From Gammaproteobacteria bacterium (GTDB taxonomy: Bacteria; Pseudomonadota; Gammaproteobacteria; Steroidobacterales; Steroidobacteraceae), in NCBI GenBank assembly GCA_025357835.1, contig JANYLM010000146.1:1-64000 (forward strand): a stretch of 64,000 bases of DNA, read 5' to 3'. Shown piece after piece: positions 47,323 through 56,150 of the stretch. Position 1 is the stretch's first letter. Each line of letters starts with the position of its first letter. The notes under the pieces are model-generated. The model was not told the origin of the DNA, made no database searches, and saw only the letters and a list, made by a program, of their open reading frames with translations. Position numbers and translations under genes: made by a program.

Positions 47323-48767
47323 CACGAGCCCTTCTCCACCGTCGGCGGCACCGGGATAAACCAGCCCGTCGTACTCTGATCCTCTTTGAGATATTCCTTG
47401 GCGACGCGCTGCACGTCCGCCGCGGTCACCTGCTGCACCCTTTGTGGAAAGGTCACATACAGTGTCCAATCGCCCACCGCGATCCACTCGTTCATTTCTC
47501 CGGCAATCGCCGCCGTGCCATCGCGCTTGTAGGCGTCGGCGGCGATGTATTGCTGCTTCACTCTGGCCACTTCGGCCGCGGTGACCCCGTCGGCCTTGAC
47601 CTTGGCGATTTCCGCCAGCAGAGCTTTCTCGACTTCTGCATGTATGGCGCCAGGCGCGAGAACGGCATACACCGTGTGCAGCGACAGGTCGCGATGCAGG
47701 TCGGTGCCGGCGCCGGCGTTCAACGCCAGACCTTGATCGACGAGGGCCCGATACAGCCGTGCATTCTTACCCGAACTCAAAATGGCATCGAGCATATCGA
47801 GCGCCGGCTGATCGGCGTCCCGACCGTTCGGAACCTTATGAGCGATGATCACGGTCCCGAGTTCTCCCGGGCGCTTGACGGTGACGCGGCGTTCCCCGCT
47901 CTGCGCCGGCTCCTCGGTGTAAATCGCGGGGATGACCGCCGCGGAATGCGGGTAGACGCCATAGTATTTCTTCACCAGCCCCAAAGTCGCCGCGGGTTCA
48001 AGGTCGCCGATCACCGTTACCGTCGCATTGTTAGGCCAGTAGAACGTGTCGTAGAACTCGCGCAATTTGGCGGTAGGGATATGTTCGATGTCGCTCTTCC
48101 AGCCGATGGTCGGATGATGGTAAGGAAGTGCTTCGTAAGCCGCCGCCGTCACCTCTTCCATGAGCACGCTGTCCGGATCGTTCTTGCCGCGTTCGAATTC
48201 GTTGCGCACCACGGTCATTTCCGACTGCCGATCGGCTTCACGCAGCCACAGATGGCGCATGCGGTCGGCTTCGATGGCGATATACCCTTCCAGATTCTCG
48301 CGGCCGATGGTCGCGAAGTAGTTGGTGCGGTCAAAGGAAGTGCTGGCATTGAACTGACCGCCGACGCGTTCGAGGTATTGCTTGACGCTATTGCCCTTCG
48401 GGTCGTTGAAGCCCTCGCTGCCCTTGAACATCATGTGTTCGAGGATGTGCGTAGCCCCAGTGGTGCCCGTCACCTCGTTGCGTGAGCCGACCTGGTAGGT
48501 CACCTGCAAAGTCACCACCGGCGCCGAGTGGTTGGGCACCAACAGCACGGTGAGACCGTTGCTGTCGAGCCTATACTCGTCTATTCCGCCCAGTGACTTC
48601 ACGAAAGTAAAGCCGGCCACGGCTACTGCTCCGGTTTGCGGCGTTTCCGCGAGCGGCGGCGACACGGCTGCGGCCCATGTCGCAGGCATCAGCGCGGCCA
48701 ACGAAGCTACGCACAAGCACGCAGCCCAGGTAGTCCGAGATCCAGGAAATCCGACTCCATCACTCAT
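47322..48767 (-). CDS. M16 family zinc peptidase, catalytic subunit (pitrilysin/YmxG-like)
   Basis: A 481-residue periplasmic peptidase. Signal peptide [20 protein letters not shown]; inverted zinc motif HILEH within [15 protein letters not shown], with the downstream Glu about 75 residues later ([14 protein letters not shown] region). It would degrade short peptides together with the partner encoded just downstream. The start at 48767 is preferred to an in-frame codon 16 residues upstream, because GGGGAGA precedes it and the signal peptide follows it. Confidence 0.9.
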   Translation of the reverse strand: MSDGVGFPGSRTTWAACLCVASLAALMPATWAAAVSPPLAETPQTGAVAVAGFTFVKSLGGIDEYRLDSNGLTVLLVPNHSAPVVTLQVTYQVGSRNEVTGTTGATHILEHMMFKGSEGFNDPKGNSVKQYLERVGGQFNASTSFDRTNYFATIGRENLEGYIAIEADRMRHLWLREADRQSEMTVVRNEFERGKNDPDSVLMEEVTAAAYEALPYHHPTIGWKSDIEHIPTAKLREFYDTFYWPNNATVTVIGDLEPAATLGLVKKYYGVYPHSAAVIPAIYTEEPAQSGERRVTVKRPGELGTVIIAHKVPNGRDADQPALDMLDAILSSGKNARLYRALVDQGLALNAGAGTDLHRDLSLHTVYAVLAPGAIHAEVEKALLAEIAKVKADGVTAAEVARVKQQYIAADAYKRDGTAAIAGEMNEWIAVGDWTLYVTFPQRVQQVTAADVQRVAKEYLKEDQSTTGWFIPVPPTVEKGS

Positions 48768-48865
48768 ACAGTCTCCCCACACCGTTCGTGCATCAATCGA
48801 AACGCAATCCCCCATTCTAATACGATATATTCACCCCATAGCTTGTATTGCTCAGCGGCTTGAGG

Positions 48866-48894
48866 CCAGGAAAGGGGTAGGTAAGTGTCATTCC
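48866..48894. repeat. single REP-like sequence upstream of the HAD gene
   Basis: CCAGGAAAGGGGTAGGTAAG and the bases following it resemble the outer flank and start of the palindrome at 29938-30016 (CCAGAAAAGGGGGTAGGTAC on its complementary arm). No second arm is seen here. Such GGGGTAGGT-type units recall the dispersed palindromes mobilised by RAYT transposases in gammaproteobacteria; this assignment is inference. Confidence 0.35.
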
Positions 48895-48898
48895 GCTC

Positions 48899-49579
48899 AT
48901 GACTGCTTCAGAATCCGCCGCGCCGCGCCGCTGGGTAGCCGTATTCGATCTCGATGGCACCTTGACCTGGCGCGACACTCTCCTGCAATTTGTGATGAGC
49001 TTTCTGCGCCAGTATCCGTGGCATATCTTCGGCTTCTGGCGCCTGCCGTACGCCTTGTTCAGCTACCTCGCGCAAAATCGCGATCGAGGCCTGCTGAAAT
49101 CACGAGTCATTCGTATGGCCATGCGCGGCGCCACCCGCACTGCCATCGACGGTTGCGCCGAGTCCTTTGCGAACTCCCTGCGGTCGCACCACCGACTGAG
49201 ACCGGCTGCTCTGGCAACGCTCGAGGCGCATCGCGCGGCCGGCGACCACCTAGTATTGCTGTCGGCGAGCCCGGATTTATACGTAGCGCGAATCGGCCGG
49301 CTTCTGGGGTTCGAACGCACTGTATGCACCGAAGTTCAGTGGCGGGGCGACCGGCTGGACGGAGCGCTGAAGACCGCAAATCGCCGCGGTGCCGAAAAGT
49401 CGTTGTGCCTGACCCGGCTGCGCGCTCAATACCCCGAACTGCCCGTCGTCGCCTACGGAAACAGCGCCTCGGACCTCGATCATATGCGCCACGCCGATCG
49501 CGCATTGCTGGTGAACGCCAATGCCCCGGCACGCGCCCTGGCTGTGCAATACGGGATACCCTGCGCGAATTGGACTTAA
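48899..49579 (+). CDS. HAD-superfamily phosphatase (HAD-IB, SerB-like)
   Basis: A 226-residue HAD hydrolase with motif [11 protein letters not shown] (nucleophile Asp), motif II LLSASPD and motif [16 protein letters not shown]. Layout and length match HAD-IB proteins that act as small-molecule or lipid-head-group phosphatases. No Shine-Dalgarno sequence is visible; the REP-like sequence runs up to 4 nt before the ATG. It is followed by msrP after about 77 nt. Confidence 0.85.
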   Translation: MTASESAAPRRWVAVFDLDGTLTWRDTLLQFVMSFLRQYPWHIFGFWRLPYALFSYLAQNRDRGLLKSRVIRMAMRGATRTAIDGCAESFANSLRSHHRLRPAALATLEAHRAAGDHLVLLSASPDLYVARIGRLLGFERTVCTEVQWRGDRLDGALKTANRRGAEKSLCLTRLRAQYPELPVVAYGNSASDLDHMRHADRALLVNANAPARALAVQYGIPCANWT

Positions 49580-49656
49580 AGCTGCAGGAACAGAAACAAA
49601 CGCCGGGTTCGACCGGTCTACCCCATAGACCTATACTCAAGATTAAAGAGAAAGCC

Positions 49657-50619
49657 ATGCGCAAGAGATCAGCGGATTCGGTCGAGATCGTGCCGTCCGA
49701 CATAACGCCGTTCGAGAAGTACCTGTCGCGGCGGGCTGTGCTCGCAGGCGGTATCGGTCTGGCTGCTGTCCAAAGCATCGGTGGGTTCGCCCGCAGCGCC
49801 TATGGCCAGTCAACGGGCGCTCTGGCCTACACGCGCAATGCGGAATTGAGCGTGACGGAGCCGGCTAATTCGTACCAAGACATCACCACGTACAATAATT
49901 TTTACGAATTCGGCACGGATAAATCCGACCCGTCGGAGCACGCGCAGAAGTTTCGCACCCAGCCATGGAATGTCACCATAGGCGGCGAGGCCGAAGTGAC
50001 CGGGACTTTCAGCCTGGAAGACATCCTCAAGCCTCATCCCTTGCAAGAGCGCATCTACCGGCTGCGCTGCGTCGAAGCCTGGTCGATGGTGGTGCCCTGG
50101 GTGGGCTTCCCCTTGGGCGATTTGCTGATGCGATTCAAGCCCACATCGAAGGCGAAATTCGTTGAATTCAAGACTCTATACGATCCGAAGCAAATGCCCG
50201 GCCAACGATCTTCCGTGCTCGAATGGCCTTATGTGGAGGGGCTGCGCATCGATGAGGCCATGCATCCCCTGACTCTCGTGGCAGTAGGGCTATACGGCAA
50301 GACCTTGCCGAACCAGAACGGCGCTCCGCTGCGGCTGATCATTCCTTGGAAGTACGGCTTCAAGGGGATCAAATCCATTGTGAGCATCAAGTTCGTGGAG
50401 CGCGCGCCGCGCACCACCTGGGCGGGCGCCGGGGCCAATGAGTATGGATTTTTCGCCAACGTCAACCCGTCCGTCGATCATCCGCGATGGAGCCAGGCAA
50501 CCGAACGGCACATTGGCGCCAGCGCATTCGGTCCGCGCCGCCCCACCCTGCCGTTCAACGGCTATGCCGCGCAGGTGGCCGGTCTTTACACCGGGATGGA
50601 TCTGCGGAAATTCTTTTGA
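49657..50619 (+). CDS. msrP: protein-methionine-sulfoxide reductase catalytic subunit MsrP
   Basis: A 320-residue molybdoenzyme with a twin-arginine signal ([10 protein letters not shown]25-R26) and the molybdopterin-ligand cysteine C138 in [15 protein letters not shown]. It repairs oxidised methionine in periplasmic proteins, taking electrons from MsrQ. The start at 49657 fits the Tat signal; the frame is open far upstream across the HAD gene. It overlaps msrQ by 1 nt (TGATG). Confidence 0.95.
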   Translation: MRKRSADSVEIVPSDITPFEKYLSRRAVLAGGIGLAAVQSIGGFARSAYGQSTGALAYTRNAELSVTEPANSYQDITTYNNFYEFGTDKSDPSEHAQKFRTQPWNVTIGGEAEVTGTFSLEDILKPHPLQERIYRLRCVEAWSMVVPWVGFPLGDLLMRFKPTSKAKFVEFKTLYDPKQMPGQRSSVLEWPYVEGLRIDEAMHPLTLVAVGLYGKTLPNQNGAPLRLIIPWKYGFKGIKSIVSIKFVERAPRTTWAGAGANEYGFFANVNPSVDHPRWSQATERHIGASAFGPRRPTLPFNGYAAQVAGLYTGMDLRKFF

Positions 50620-51272
50620 TGTGGCAGGTGCGTTGGGTCGTCAAGCCCATGGTGTTTCTGGCCTGCCTGATTCCCGCCGTGCACATCGGGCTGGGGGCGC
50701 TGAACGCCGCGGGGGTGCTACACGTCGGCAGCATTTCCTTGGGGGCTGATCCGGTCAAAGTCATGCTGCACACCTGCGGCCGCTGGACGCTCAACTTCCT
50801 AATGATCACCTTGGTGCTGACCCCTCTGCGTGACCTGACCCATTCGGTGTTCTGGCTGCGCTTTCGGCGCATGTTCGGGCTATTCGCTTTTTTCTATGTG
50901 CTGCTGCATTTATCTGTGTACTTGCTGCTCGATCAGAGCGGCAACTTAAGCGCGCTGTGGCAGGACATCGTCAAACGGCCCTATATCACCATCGGCATGT
51001 TGGGGCTGCTGCTGCTGATTCCGCTGGCGCTAACTTCCACCGCCAAGGCGCAGCGCCGCTTGGGGAGGCGCTGGACCCGATTGCATCGCCTGATCTACTT
51101 GATCGCGATTCTCGGCGTATGGCACTTCTGGTGGCAAGTGAAAAAAGACATCCGCGAGCCGCTGCTGTATGTCTGCGGCCTCACGATTCTATTGGGGTAC
51201 CGCCTATGGAAACACCGCCAGTCCCTGGCTCGCCTCAGCGTTGCACGCTTTGCAAGGACTGATGGAGCTTGA
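50619..51272 (+). CDS. msrQ: heme-binding membrane subunit MsrQ
   Basis: A 217-residue inner-membrane protein of the ferric-reductase-like domain family with about six helices and heme-ligand histidines in LHTCGRWTLNF, FYVLLHLSVYL and LHRLIYLIAILGVWHFWW. It passes electrons from quinones or flavins to MsrP. The ATG at 50619 overlaps the msrP stop. The 3' end overlaps the convergent DAHP synthase by 38 nt. Confidence 0.93.
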   Translation: MWQVRWVVKPMVFLACLIPAVHIGLGALNAAGVLHVGSISLGADPVKVMLHTCGRWTLNFLMITLVLTPLRDLTHSVFWLRFRRMFGLFAFFYVLLHLSVYLLLDQSGNLSALWQDIVKRPYITIGMLGLLLLIPLALTSTAKAQRRLGRRWTRLHRLIYLIAILGVWHFWWQVKKDIREPLLYVCGLTILLGYRLWKHRQSLARLSVARFARTDGA

Positions 51273-52302
51273 TCAGCAAGCTCTCGGTGGTTTGCCAATC
51301 GATGCAGGGGTCGGTGATGGAGATGCCGTATTCCAGCTTGCTCAAGTCCTTCGGAATGGTCTGATTCCCCGCCTTCAAGTGGCTCTCGAGCATGAGCCCG
51401 ACAATGGAGCGGTTGCCGTCGACTATTTGCGTGACGCAGTTTTCGGCCACGACGGGCTGCAGACTGGGATCCTTGTTGGAGTTGCCGTGGCTGCAGTCAA
51501 CGACGACGGTGGCGGGTAGCCCTGCCGCCGCCAGCTCGCGCTCCGCCACGGCAATGCTCACCGCATCGTAGTTGGCTCGGCCGCCGCCGCCGCGCAGCAC
51601 CAGGTGCGCATGCAGGTTGCCGCGAGTACGGAATACCGCCGACTGTCCCTGCTGGGTTATGCCGAGAAAATGATGCGGGTGCCGTACTGACTGCAAGGCA
51701 TTGATCGAGGTCGCAAGCGAGCCGTCGGTGCCGTTCTTGAAGCCCACCGGCGTCGAAAGTCCGCTGGCCATTTCGCGATGCGTCTGCGACTCGGTGGTAC
51801 GGGCGCCGATGGCCGTCCAGGTGATGAGCTCGGATAGGTACTGCGGCATGATGGGATCGAGAGCTTCCGTACCTGCGGGCAGCCCCATCTCGGCGACGTA
51901 GAGCAATAGCTCACGCGCCATGAGAATGCCCTTTTCAATGTGAAACGAATCATCCAAGTCAGGGTCGTTGATCAGGCCCTTCCAGCCCACGGTGGTGCGG
52001 GGTTTTTCGAAGTACACGCGCATGATGGGCAGCAGCGTGGAGTCGACTTGAACGGCCAAGGCTTTGAGACGATCGGCATATTCACGGGCCGCAGCCACAT
52101 CGTGGATGGAACACGGTCCGACGACCACGAACAATCGCGGATCGCGGCGCTCCAATATGGCGCACACGGTTTCGCGTGATTTGAACACCGTTTCGGCGGC
52201 TCGCGACGTGAGCGGCAGGCGATTCTTGACTTCTTCCGGTGTCGCCAAGAGGTCGCTGGATACGACATTGACGTTCTGCAATTGATCTTGGAAATTCTTC
52301 AC
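51235..52302 (-). CDS. class I DAHP synthase (AroF/G/H type)
   Basis: A 355-residue enzyme with VVVGPCSIHDV, MRVYFEKPRTTVGWKG, TESQTHREMASGLSTPVGFKNGT (residues about 180-203) and VVDCSHGNSNKD. It catalyses the same first shikimate step as the class II enzyme at 26931, usually under feedback control by an aromatic amino acid. The GTG at 52302 leaves an 8-nt gap after the dioxygenase gene; a TTG at 52335 would overlap it. Cotranscription with tryptophan dioxygenase looks likely. Confidence 0.93.
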   Translation of the reverse strand: MKNFQDQLQNVNVVSSDLLATPEEVKNRLPLTSRAAETVFKSRETVCAILERRDPRLFVVVGPCSIHDVAAAREYADRLKALAVQVDSTLLPIMRVYFEKPRTTVGWKGLINDPDLDDSFHIEKGILMARELLLYVAEMGLPAGTEALDPIMPQYLSELITWTAIGARTTESQTHREMASGLSTPVGFKNGTDGSLATSINALQSVRHPHHFLGITQQGQSAVFRTRGNLHAHLVLRGGGGRANYDAVSIAVAERELAAAGLPATVVVDCSHGNSNKDPSLQPVVAENCVTQIVDGNRSIVGLMLESHLKAGNQTIPKDLSKLEYGISITDPCIDWQTTESLLIKLHQSLQSVQR

Positions 52303-52310
52303 TGTTCGGC

Positions 52311-53168
52311 CTACATGGAGGTTCTGATGGTCCAAAGTTCGGGAAAGAACTTCAGTTCCAACGCTTTCGTTAAATACGACACGCCGCCCGTCCCGCCGGT
52401 GCCGCGCTTGTTACCTATGATGCGCTCCACCGTCTTGACATGGGCGAATCGCCATAACTGAAACTTGTAGTCCAGGTCGACCAGGCGTTCCGCAAGCTCG
52501 TATAAATCCCACTCCTTGACGGAGTTGTGATAGACGCTGAGCCAAGCCGCCGCCACCGGCTTGCTGGCCTGGTAGGGCTGCGTAAAATCGCGATCGATGG
52601 CCTCCGGCGGCACGTCGAGCCCGCGCCGGCTTAGGAGGCGCAGGACCTCATCGTACAGGCTGGGCGCGCGCAACGCGCGTTCCAACATCTCGTAGGTCGG
52701 AGGATCGGCGCGAAACACCTTGATGGTATCGGCGTTCTTGTTGCCGATGAGGAATTCCAGCATCCGATACTGGGGCGATTGAAAGCCCGAGGATTTTCCC
52801 AATGTATTGCGAAACGCCGAATAATCCGACGGAGTGATCGTCGCCAACACATCCCAGGATTGCAGCAACTGCTGTTGGATAGTCGACACGCGGGACAGCA
52901 TCTTGAATGTGGGGCCCAAGTCATCGCGGCGCACGCAGTCCACCGTCGCGCCGAGTTCGTGCAGGCACAATTTCATCCACAGCTCGGAGACCTGATGAAT
53001 GACGATGAACAGCATTTCATCGTGCTGGTAGGACAGTGGATGCTGGGAGTCGAGCAGCTTGTCCAGGTTCAGGTACTGCGAGTAACTTAGGGACTCGCTC
53101 AGGTCCCAATGAACCTGCTCGTCGCTCAAATCGACGAAGGGCTTGACCGGCGGAGAGCTTTCGCGCAT
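52311..53168 (-). CDS. kynA: tryptophan 2,3-dioxygenase
   Basis: A 285-residue heme dioxygenase of the normal length. Visible blocks: LSYSQYLNLDKLLDSQHPLS, HDEMLFIVIHQVSELWMK with the proximal/distal His region, and GFQSPQYRMLEF. It opens the indole ring of tryptophan to N-formylkynurenine. The ATG at 53168 is chosen because the frame upstream overlaps the metallopeptidase gene; the gap to that gene is 5 nt. Kynurenine-pathway partners are not in the window. Confidence 0.95.
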   Translation of the reverse strand: MRESSPPVKPFVDLSDEQVHWDLSESLSYSQYLNLDKLLDSQHPLSYQHDEMLFIVIHQVSELWMKLCLHELGATVDCVRRDDLGPTFKMLSRVSTIQQQLLQSWDVLATITPSDYSAFRNTLGKSSGFQSPQYRMLEFLIGNKNADTIKVFRADPPTYEMLERALRAPSLYDEVLRLLSRRGLDVPPEAIDRDFTQPYQASKPVAAAWLSVYHNSVKEWDLYELAERLVDLDYKFQLWRFAHVKTVERIIGNKRGTGGTGGVSYLTKALELKFFPELWTIRTSM

Positions 53169-53173
53169 CTCTT

Positions 53174-53902
53174 TCAAGTCTGGAAGACCCAGTCGGGCAC
53201 CGTGCGCCAGCCCGCCAACAAGTCGCTGTCCAAGCGCCGGTAGTCGGGTTCGATCTTTTCCACCAGATCCCAAAATTTCGCCGAATGATTCATATGCTTG
53301 GTATGCGCCAGCTCGTGAACGAATAAATATTGCACGACCTCCCGCGTCAGGAACAGCAGCGAGCAATTCAAGCTCACTGTGCCGCGCGTCGAGCAACTGC
53401 CCCAGCGGGTGCGCTGACATCGAATGGACACGCGCGCCACCGAATAATTCAGCTCGCTCGCCAATTGCAGCAGCCGGGGGGCCAATCGCTCATGCGCGGC
53501 GCGCTTTAGCCAAATCTGCAGCAAGGCGCGGGCGCCCGGCTCGTCCGGAGCCTGCACCACGATACGGTCCATGGTTTGCTCAAGGCCGCGTTTCGGCCCG
53601 TTGCGCCAGTCCACCGCGAATTTCTCGTTCGTGCAGGCGAAAGAGATAGCCTCCGGCACCGCGACGCTGGGCGACGCAAAGCTGCGCATGGCGGCGACCT
53701 TGCGATCGATCCAAGGCGTGAATCGCTGCACGAAGTCGCGCACCGTGTGAGCCTTGACGCCCGGGGGCACCACAATTTCCACGCGGCCGCCTACATGCAC
53801 GCGCGCCGTTAGCCGCCGCGCACGCGGGCTGACCCGAATGGCGAATGGATCGCTGGAGCTACGAGTTTCGAACAGCGATAACTGCGTGCCTTGTGGCTTC
53901 AT
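53174..53902 (-). CDS. zinc metallopeptidase of the YgjP/DUF45 type
   Basis: A 242-residue cytoplasmic protein with HExxH motif VHELAHTKHMNHSAKFW, where the third ligand His follows a few residues later, and RWGSCSTRGTVSLN upstream. This is the YgjP-like metallopeptidase family (M48-related), whose targets are poorly known. It begins 48 nt after the TPR gene stop and is followed within 5 nt by kynA, so it may be cotranscribed with it. Confidence 0.88.
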   Translation of the reverse strand: MKPQGTQLSLFETRSSSDPFAIRVSPRARRLTARVHVGGRVEIVVPPGVKAHTVRDFVQRFTPWIDRKVAAMRSFASPSVAVPEAISFACTNEKFAVDWRNGPKRGLEQTMDRIVVQAPDEPGARALLQIWLKRAAHERLAPRLLQLASELNYSVARVSIRCQRTRWGSCSTRGTVSLNCSLLFLTREVVQYLFVHELAHTKHMNHSAKFWDLVEKIEPDYRRLDSDLLAGWRTVPDWVFQT

Positions 53903-53950
53903 CGCGCCGAATCATACCAGGTTCAGCCGGCAGCGCCGACGGACTCACGC

Positions 53951-54697
53951 TCAGCGCCGCACCAAGATAGCCAACTGTCGCTGCGCCTCTTTGTAGTCGG
54001 GTGCGGCGATTAGGGATTTTTCAATCCAGTTGCGGGCGCCCAATTGATCGCCGCGCGACTGCAGCTCCCGCCCCAGAGCCAAGTAAGCCTCCGCATGCCC
54101 CCAGCCGGGCGTCTCGACGCTAGTGGCCGAGGATGCATCGAACAACTGCACGGCCAGCTGTAACTGCGCGAAAGCGCGTTGCTGCTCGGCGGAACCGGGC
54201 TTCGTTTCGCGCAGGCCATCCATGCTCGCGAGAAACACCGCGCGCGGATTGCGCGGCGCCAATTTGAGCGCGGCTTTGAGCCTTTCATCCGACCTTGATC
54301 GCAACAACACCGACTCGATCTTCCTATGGTTGGCCAGCCCGGAGTAGCAGGCGGACTGGAGGATCAGCGCCTCCACCGACTTAACATCTCGCGACAGCAG
54401 CGGCTTGAGCGCGTCGATACAATCCGCAAACGCGGACTCGGCCTGGTGAGCGGCATGGGCGCCGGCCATTAGGCCGCGGCGATACTGGGCGTGCGCCAAA
54501 TGATATCGCAGCGGCGCGTTAGCCGCATCCGCCCTGACCTGAGTGGTCAAATCCTGAATCAAATTCACCAGGCCATTGCCATCCTCACTCTGATACGCGT
54601 AGAGAATTTGCGCCTGTAAATCGCCGCCCTGCTGCCCCGCGGCCGCCGTAGCCAGCAGCAGCAGCGCCGATACCAAGAGATTTCTGGCGACGAACAT
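53951..54697 (-). CDS. exported TPR-repeat protein
   Basis: A 248-residue protein with a signal peptide (ARNLLVSALLLLATAAAGQ) and TPR-like helices (PLRYHLAHAQYRRGLMAGAH; AEAYLALGRELQSRGDQLGARNWIEKSL, residues about 205-232). It is probably a periplasmic protein-protein interaction factor. The ATG at 54697 is chosen because GGGAGTG precedes it and the signal peptide starts there. It is divergent from tatD. Confidence 0.82.
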   Translation of the reverse strand: MFVARNLLVSALLLLATAAAGQQGGDLQAQILYAYQSEDGNGLVNLIQDLTTQVRADAANAPLRYHLAHAQYRRGLMAGAHAAHQAESAFADCIDALKPLLSRDVKSVEALILQSACYSGLANHRKIESVLLRSRSDERLKAALKLAPRNPRAVFLASMDGLRETKPGSAEQQRAFAQLQLAVQLFDASSATSVETPGWGHAEAYLALGRELQSRGDQLGARNWIEKSLIAAPDYKEAQRQLAILVRR

Positions 54698-54741
54698 CTT
54701 GAAGACACTCCCATACGCCCTAAAATTGCGGCGCTCCCGAT

Positions 54742-54747
54742 TACAAT
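54742..54747 (+). promoter_or_regulatory. -10-like TACAAT placed for a leaderless tatD transcript
   Basis: TACAAT, 6-nt spacer GATGGC, then ATG at 54754. No Shine-Dalgarno sequence. This is the same spacing as the elements before 9910 and 39479. Confidence 0.35.
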
Positions 54748-54753
54748 GATGGC

Positions 54754-55554
54754 ATGAAGATAGCATTAATCGATATTGGGTCGAATCTCACGCATGACAG
54801 CTTCGCACCGGATCGTGACGCAGTGATGGCACGCGCTCTGGAGGCCGGCGTACGGCGCCAGGTGGTCACCGGTGCCGATATTGCCGGTTCGAGCCTGGCA
54901 GCGGCGCTGGCGGCCGCCCACCCCGCCCGCTTGTCGAGCACGGCCGGCGTACACCCTCATCATGCACAGAGCTTCGATGCCTCCGGGCGCGCCGAATTGG
55001 AGGACCTGCTGCTACTGCCCCAGGTGGTGGCCGTGGGCGAATGCGGCCTGGACTATTATCGTAGTTTCTCGCCGCCCGATGCGCAGCGCGCAGCCTTCAT
55101 CGGCCAATTGCAAATCGCGGCCACGGCACGCAAGCCGGTATTCCTCCATCAACGCGATGCACACGGCGACTTTGTAGCCATTCTCAAGGAGTTTCGCCGC
55201 GAACTGACCGGCGGCGTCGCGCATTGCTTTACCGGAAGCCGCGCGGAACTGGACGACTACCTTGCGCTCGACCTGCATATCGGAGTCACTGGCTGGGTGA
55301 ACGATGAACGCCGCGGCCAGCAACTGCGCGAGGCGGTTCCGCACATTCCGGCCGGCAAACTGATGCTCGAGACCGATGCCCCCTATCTATTGCCCCGCGA
55401 TCTCGTCCCGTATCCCAAATCGCGCCGCAATGAACCCGCCTTTCTGCCTCACATCGCACGTACCGTCGCGCAATTGCGCAGCGAACCCCTAGAGCACCTA
55501 GCCGCATCGACCACGCATAATGCGCTCCGATTTTTCGGGCTCGACGACGCCTAA
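54754..55554 (+). CDS. tatD: TatD family deoxyribonuclease
   Basis: A 266-residue metal-dependent hydrolase. N-terminus IDIGSNLTHDSFAPDRD and TAGVHPHHAQ, as in E. coli TatD itself, where the first HxH of the wider family is replaced. Further metal-site segments are VGECGLDYYR, FLHQRDAH, VAHCFTGS and LETDAPYLLPR. It is a 3'-5' exonuclease thought to act in oxidative DNA damage repair. The 3' end overlaps the convergent NERD gene by 4 nt. Confidence 0.93.
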   Translation: MKIALIDIGSNLTHDSFAPDRDAVMARALEAGVRRQVVTGADIAGSSLAAALAAAHPARLSSTAGVHPHHAQSFDASGRAELEDLLLLPQVVAVGECGLDYYRSFSPPDAQRAAFIGQLQIAATARKPVFLHQRDAHGDFVAILKEFRRELTGGVAHCFTGSRAELDDYLALDLHIGVTGWVNDERRGQQLREAVPHIPAGKLMLETDAPYLLPRDLVPYPKSRRNEPAFLPHIARTVAQLRSEPLEHLAASTTHNALRFFGLDDA

Positions 55555-56150
55555 AGATTAGTGAATAGATGCGGGCTAGGCCGCAATTGCGCCACCAGCC
55601 GGCTCCACGCCTCAGAGAATTCGACAAAAGGCGGCGACGATATCAAGCTGCGATCGACGACCGGAAATTCCACTTCGATGCCGTCCAGCATCAGCACCCA
55701 TTTCGGAAAGCCCTTGGTAAATTTGCCGACATTGGAAAACAGCAGGCGCCCTTCAACCGGCACCTCGCCCACCAGAGCCTTCACGGCTGCGATTCGGTCA
55801 TACAACGAAGGCTGCGGGTTATCGAAAGTGTAGCGGCGGCCCCGGCCCATGACCGTCCAGTCGCTCATTTGGTCTCCGCCGAAGATCAGCCCGGCCACGC
55901 GGCGCGTGTCCAGCACCAGCACGCCGCGCGGCGTGAGCAGCAAATGGTCGATGTGGATGAACCCGCCCATGCCGTCGGGAACGAGGACCTGGTGCACAGC
56001 TTCGAAGGCGACGCGTTCCAAGCGCGCCAGCAAGGCACTGCGGCGGGCGCGACGCTGGTACACCCGCAAACCCCAGTAGCCGCCGGCCAGAAGCAACACC
56101 GCGACGGCGCCGATCCCAATCAACTCCGGGTCTATTTCAATGCTGGTCAT
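55551..56150 (-). CDS. membrane-anchored NERD-domain protein
   Basis: A 199-residue protein with one N-terminal membrane segment (about residues 10-30) and a NERD domain (FEAVHQVLVPDGMGGFIHIDHLLLTPRGVLVLDTRR, residues about 48-83). NERD domains are nuclease-like (restriction-enzyme fold) and often accompany DNA- or RNA-processing functions; here the D-x(n)-GVLVLDTR core is present. It overlaps thrC by 4 nt, so it is the last gene of the thr operon transcript. The link to threonine synthesis is unexplained. Confidence 0.83.
   Translation of the reverse strand: MTSIEIDPELIGIGAVAVLLLAGGYWGLRVYQRRARRSALLARLERVAFEAVHQVLVPDGMGGFIHIDHLLLTPRGVLVLDTRRVAGLIFGGDQMSDWTVMGRGRRYTFDNPQPSLYDRIAAVKALVGEVPVEGRLLFSNVGKFTKGFPKWVLMLDGIEVEFPVVDRSLISSPPFVEFSEAWSRLVAQLRPSPHLFTNL

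Noticed and set aside
48532-49656. Long upstream extension of the msrP frame
   Set aside because: It crosses the M16 promoter and the HAD gene; the Tat signal and family length fix the start at 49657.
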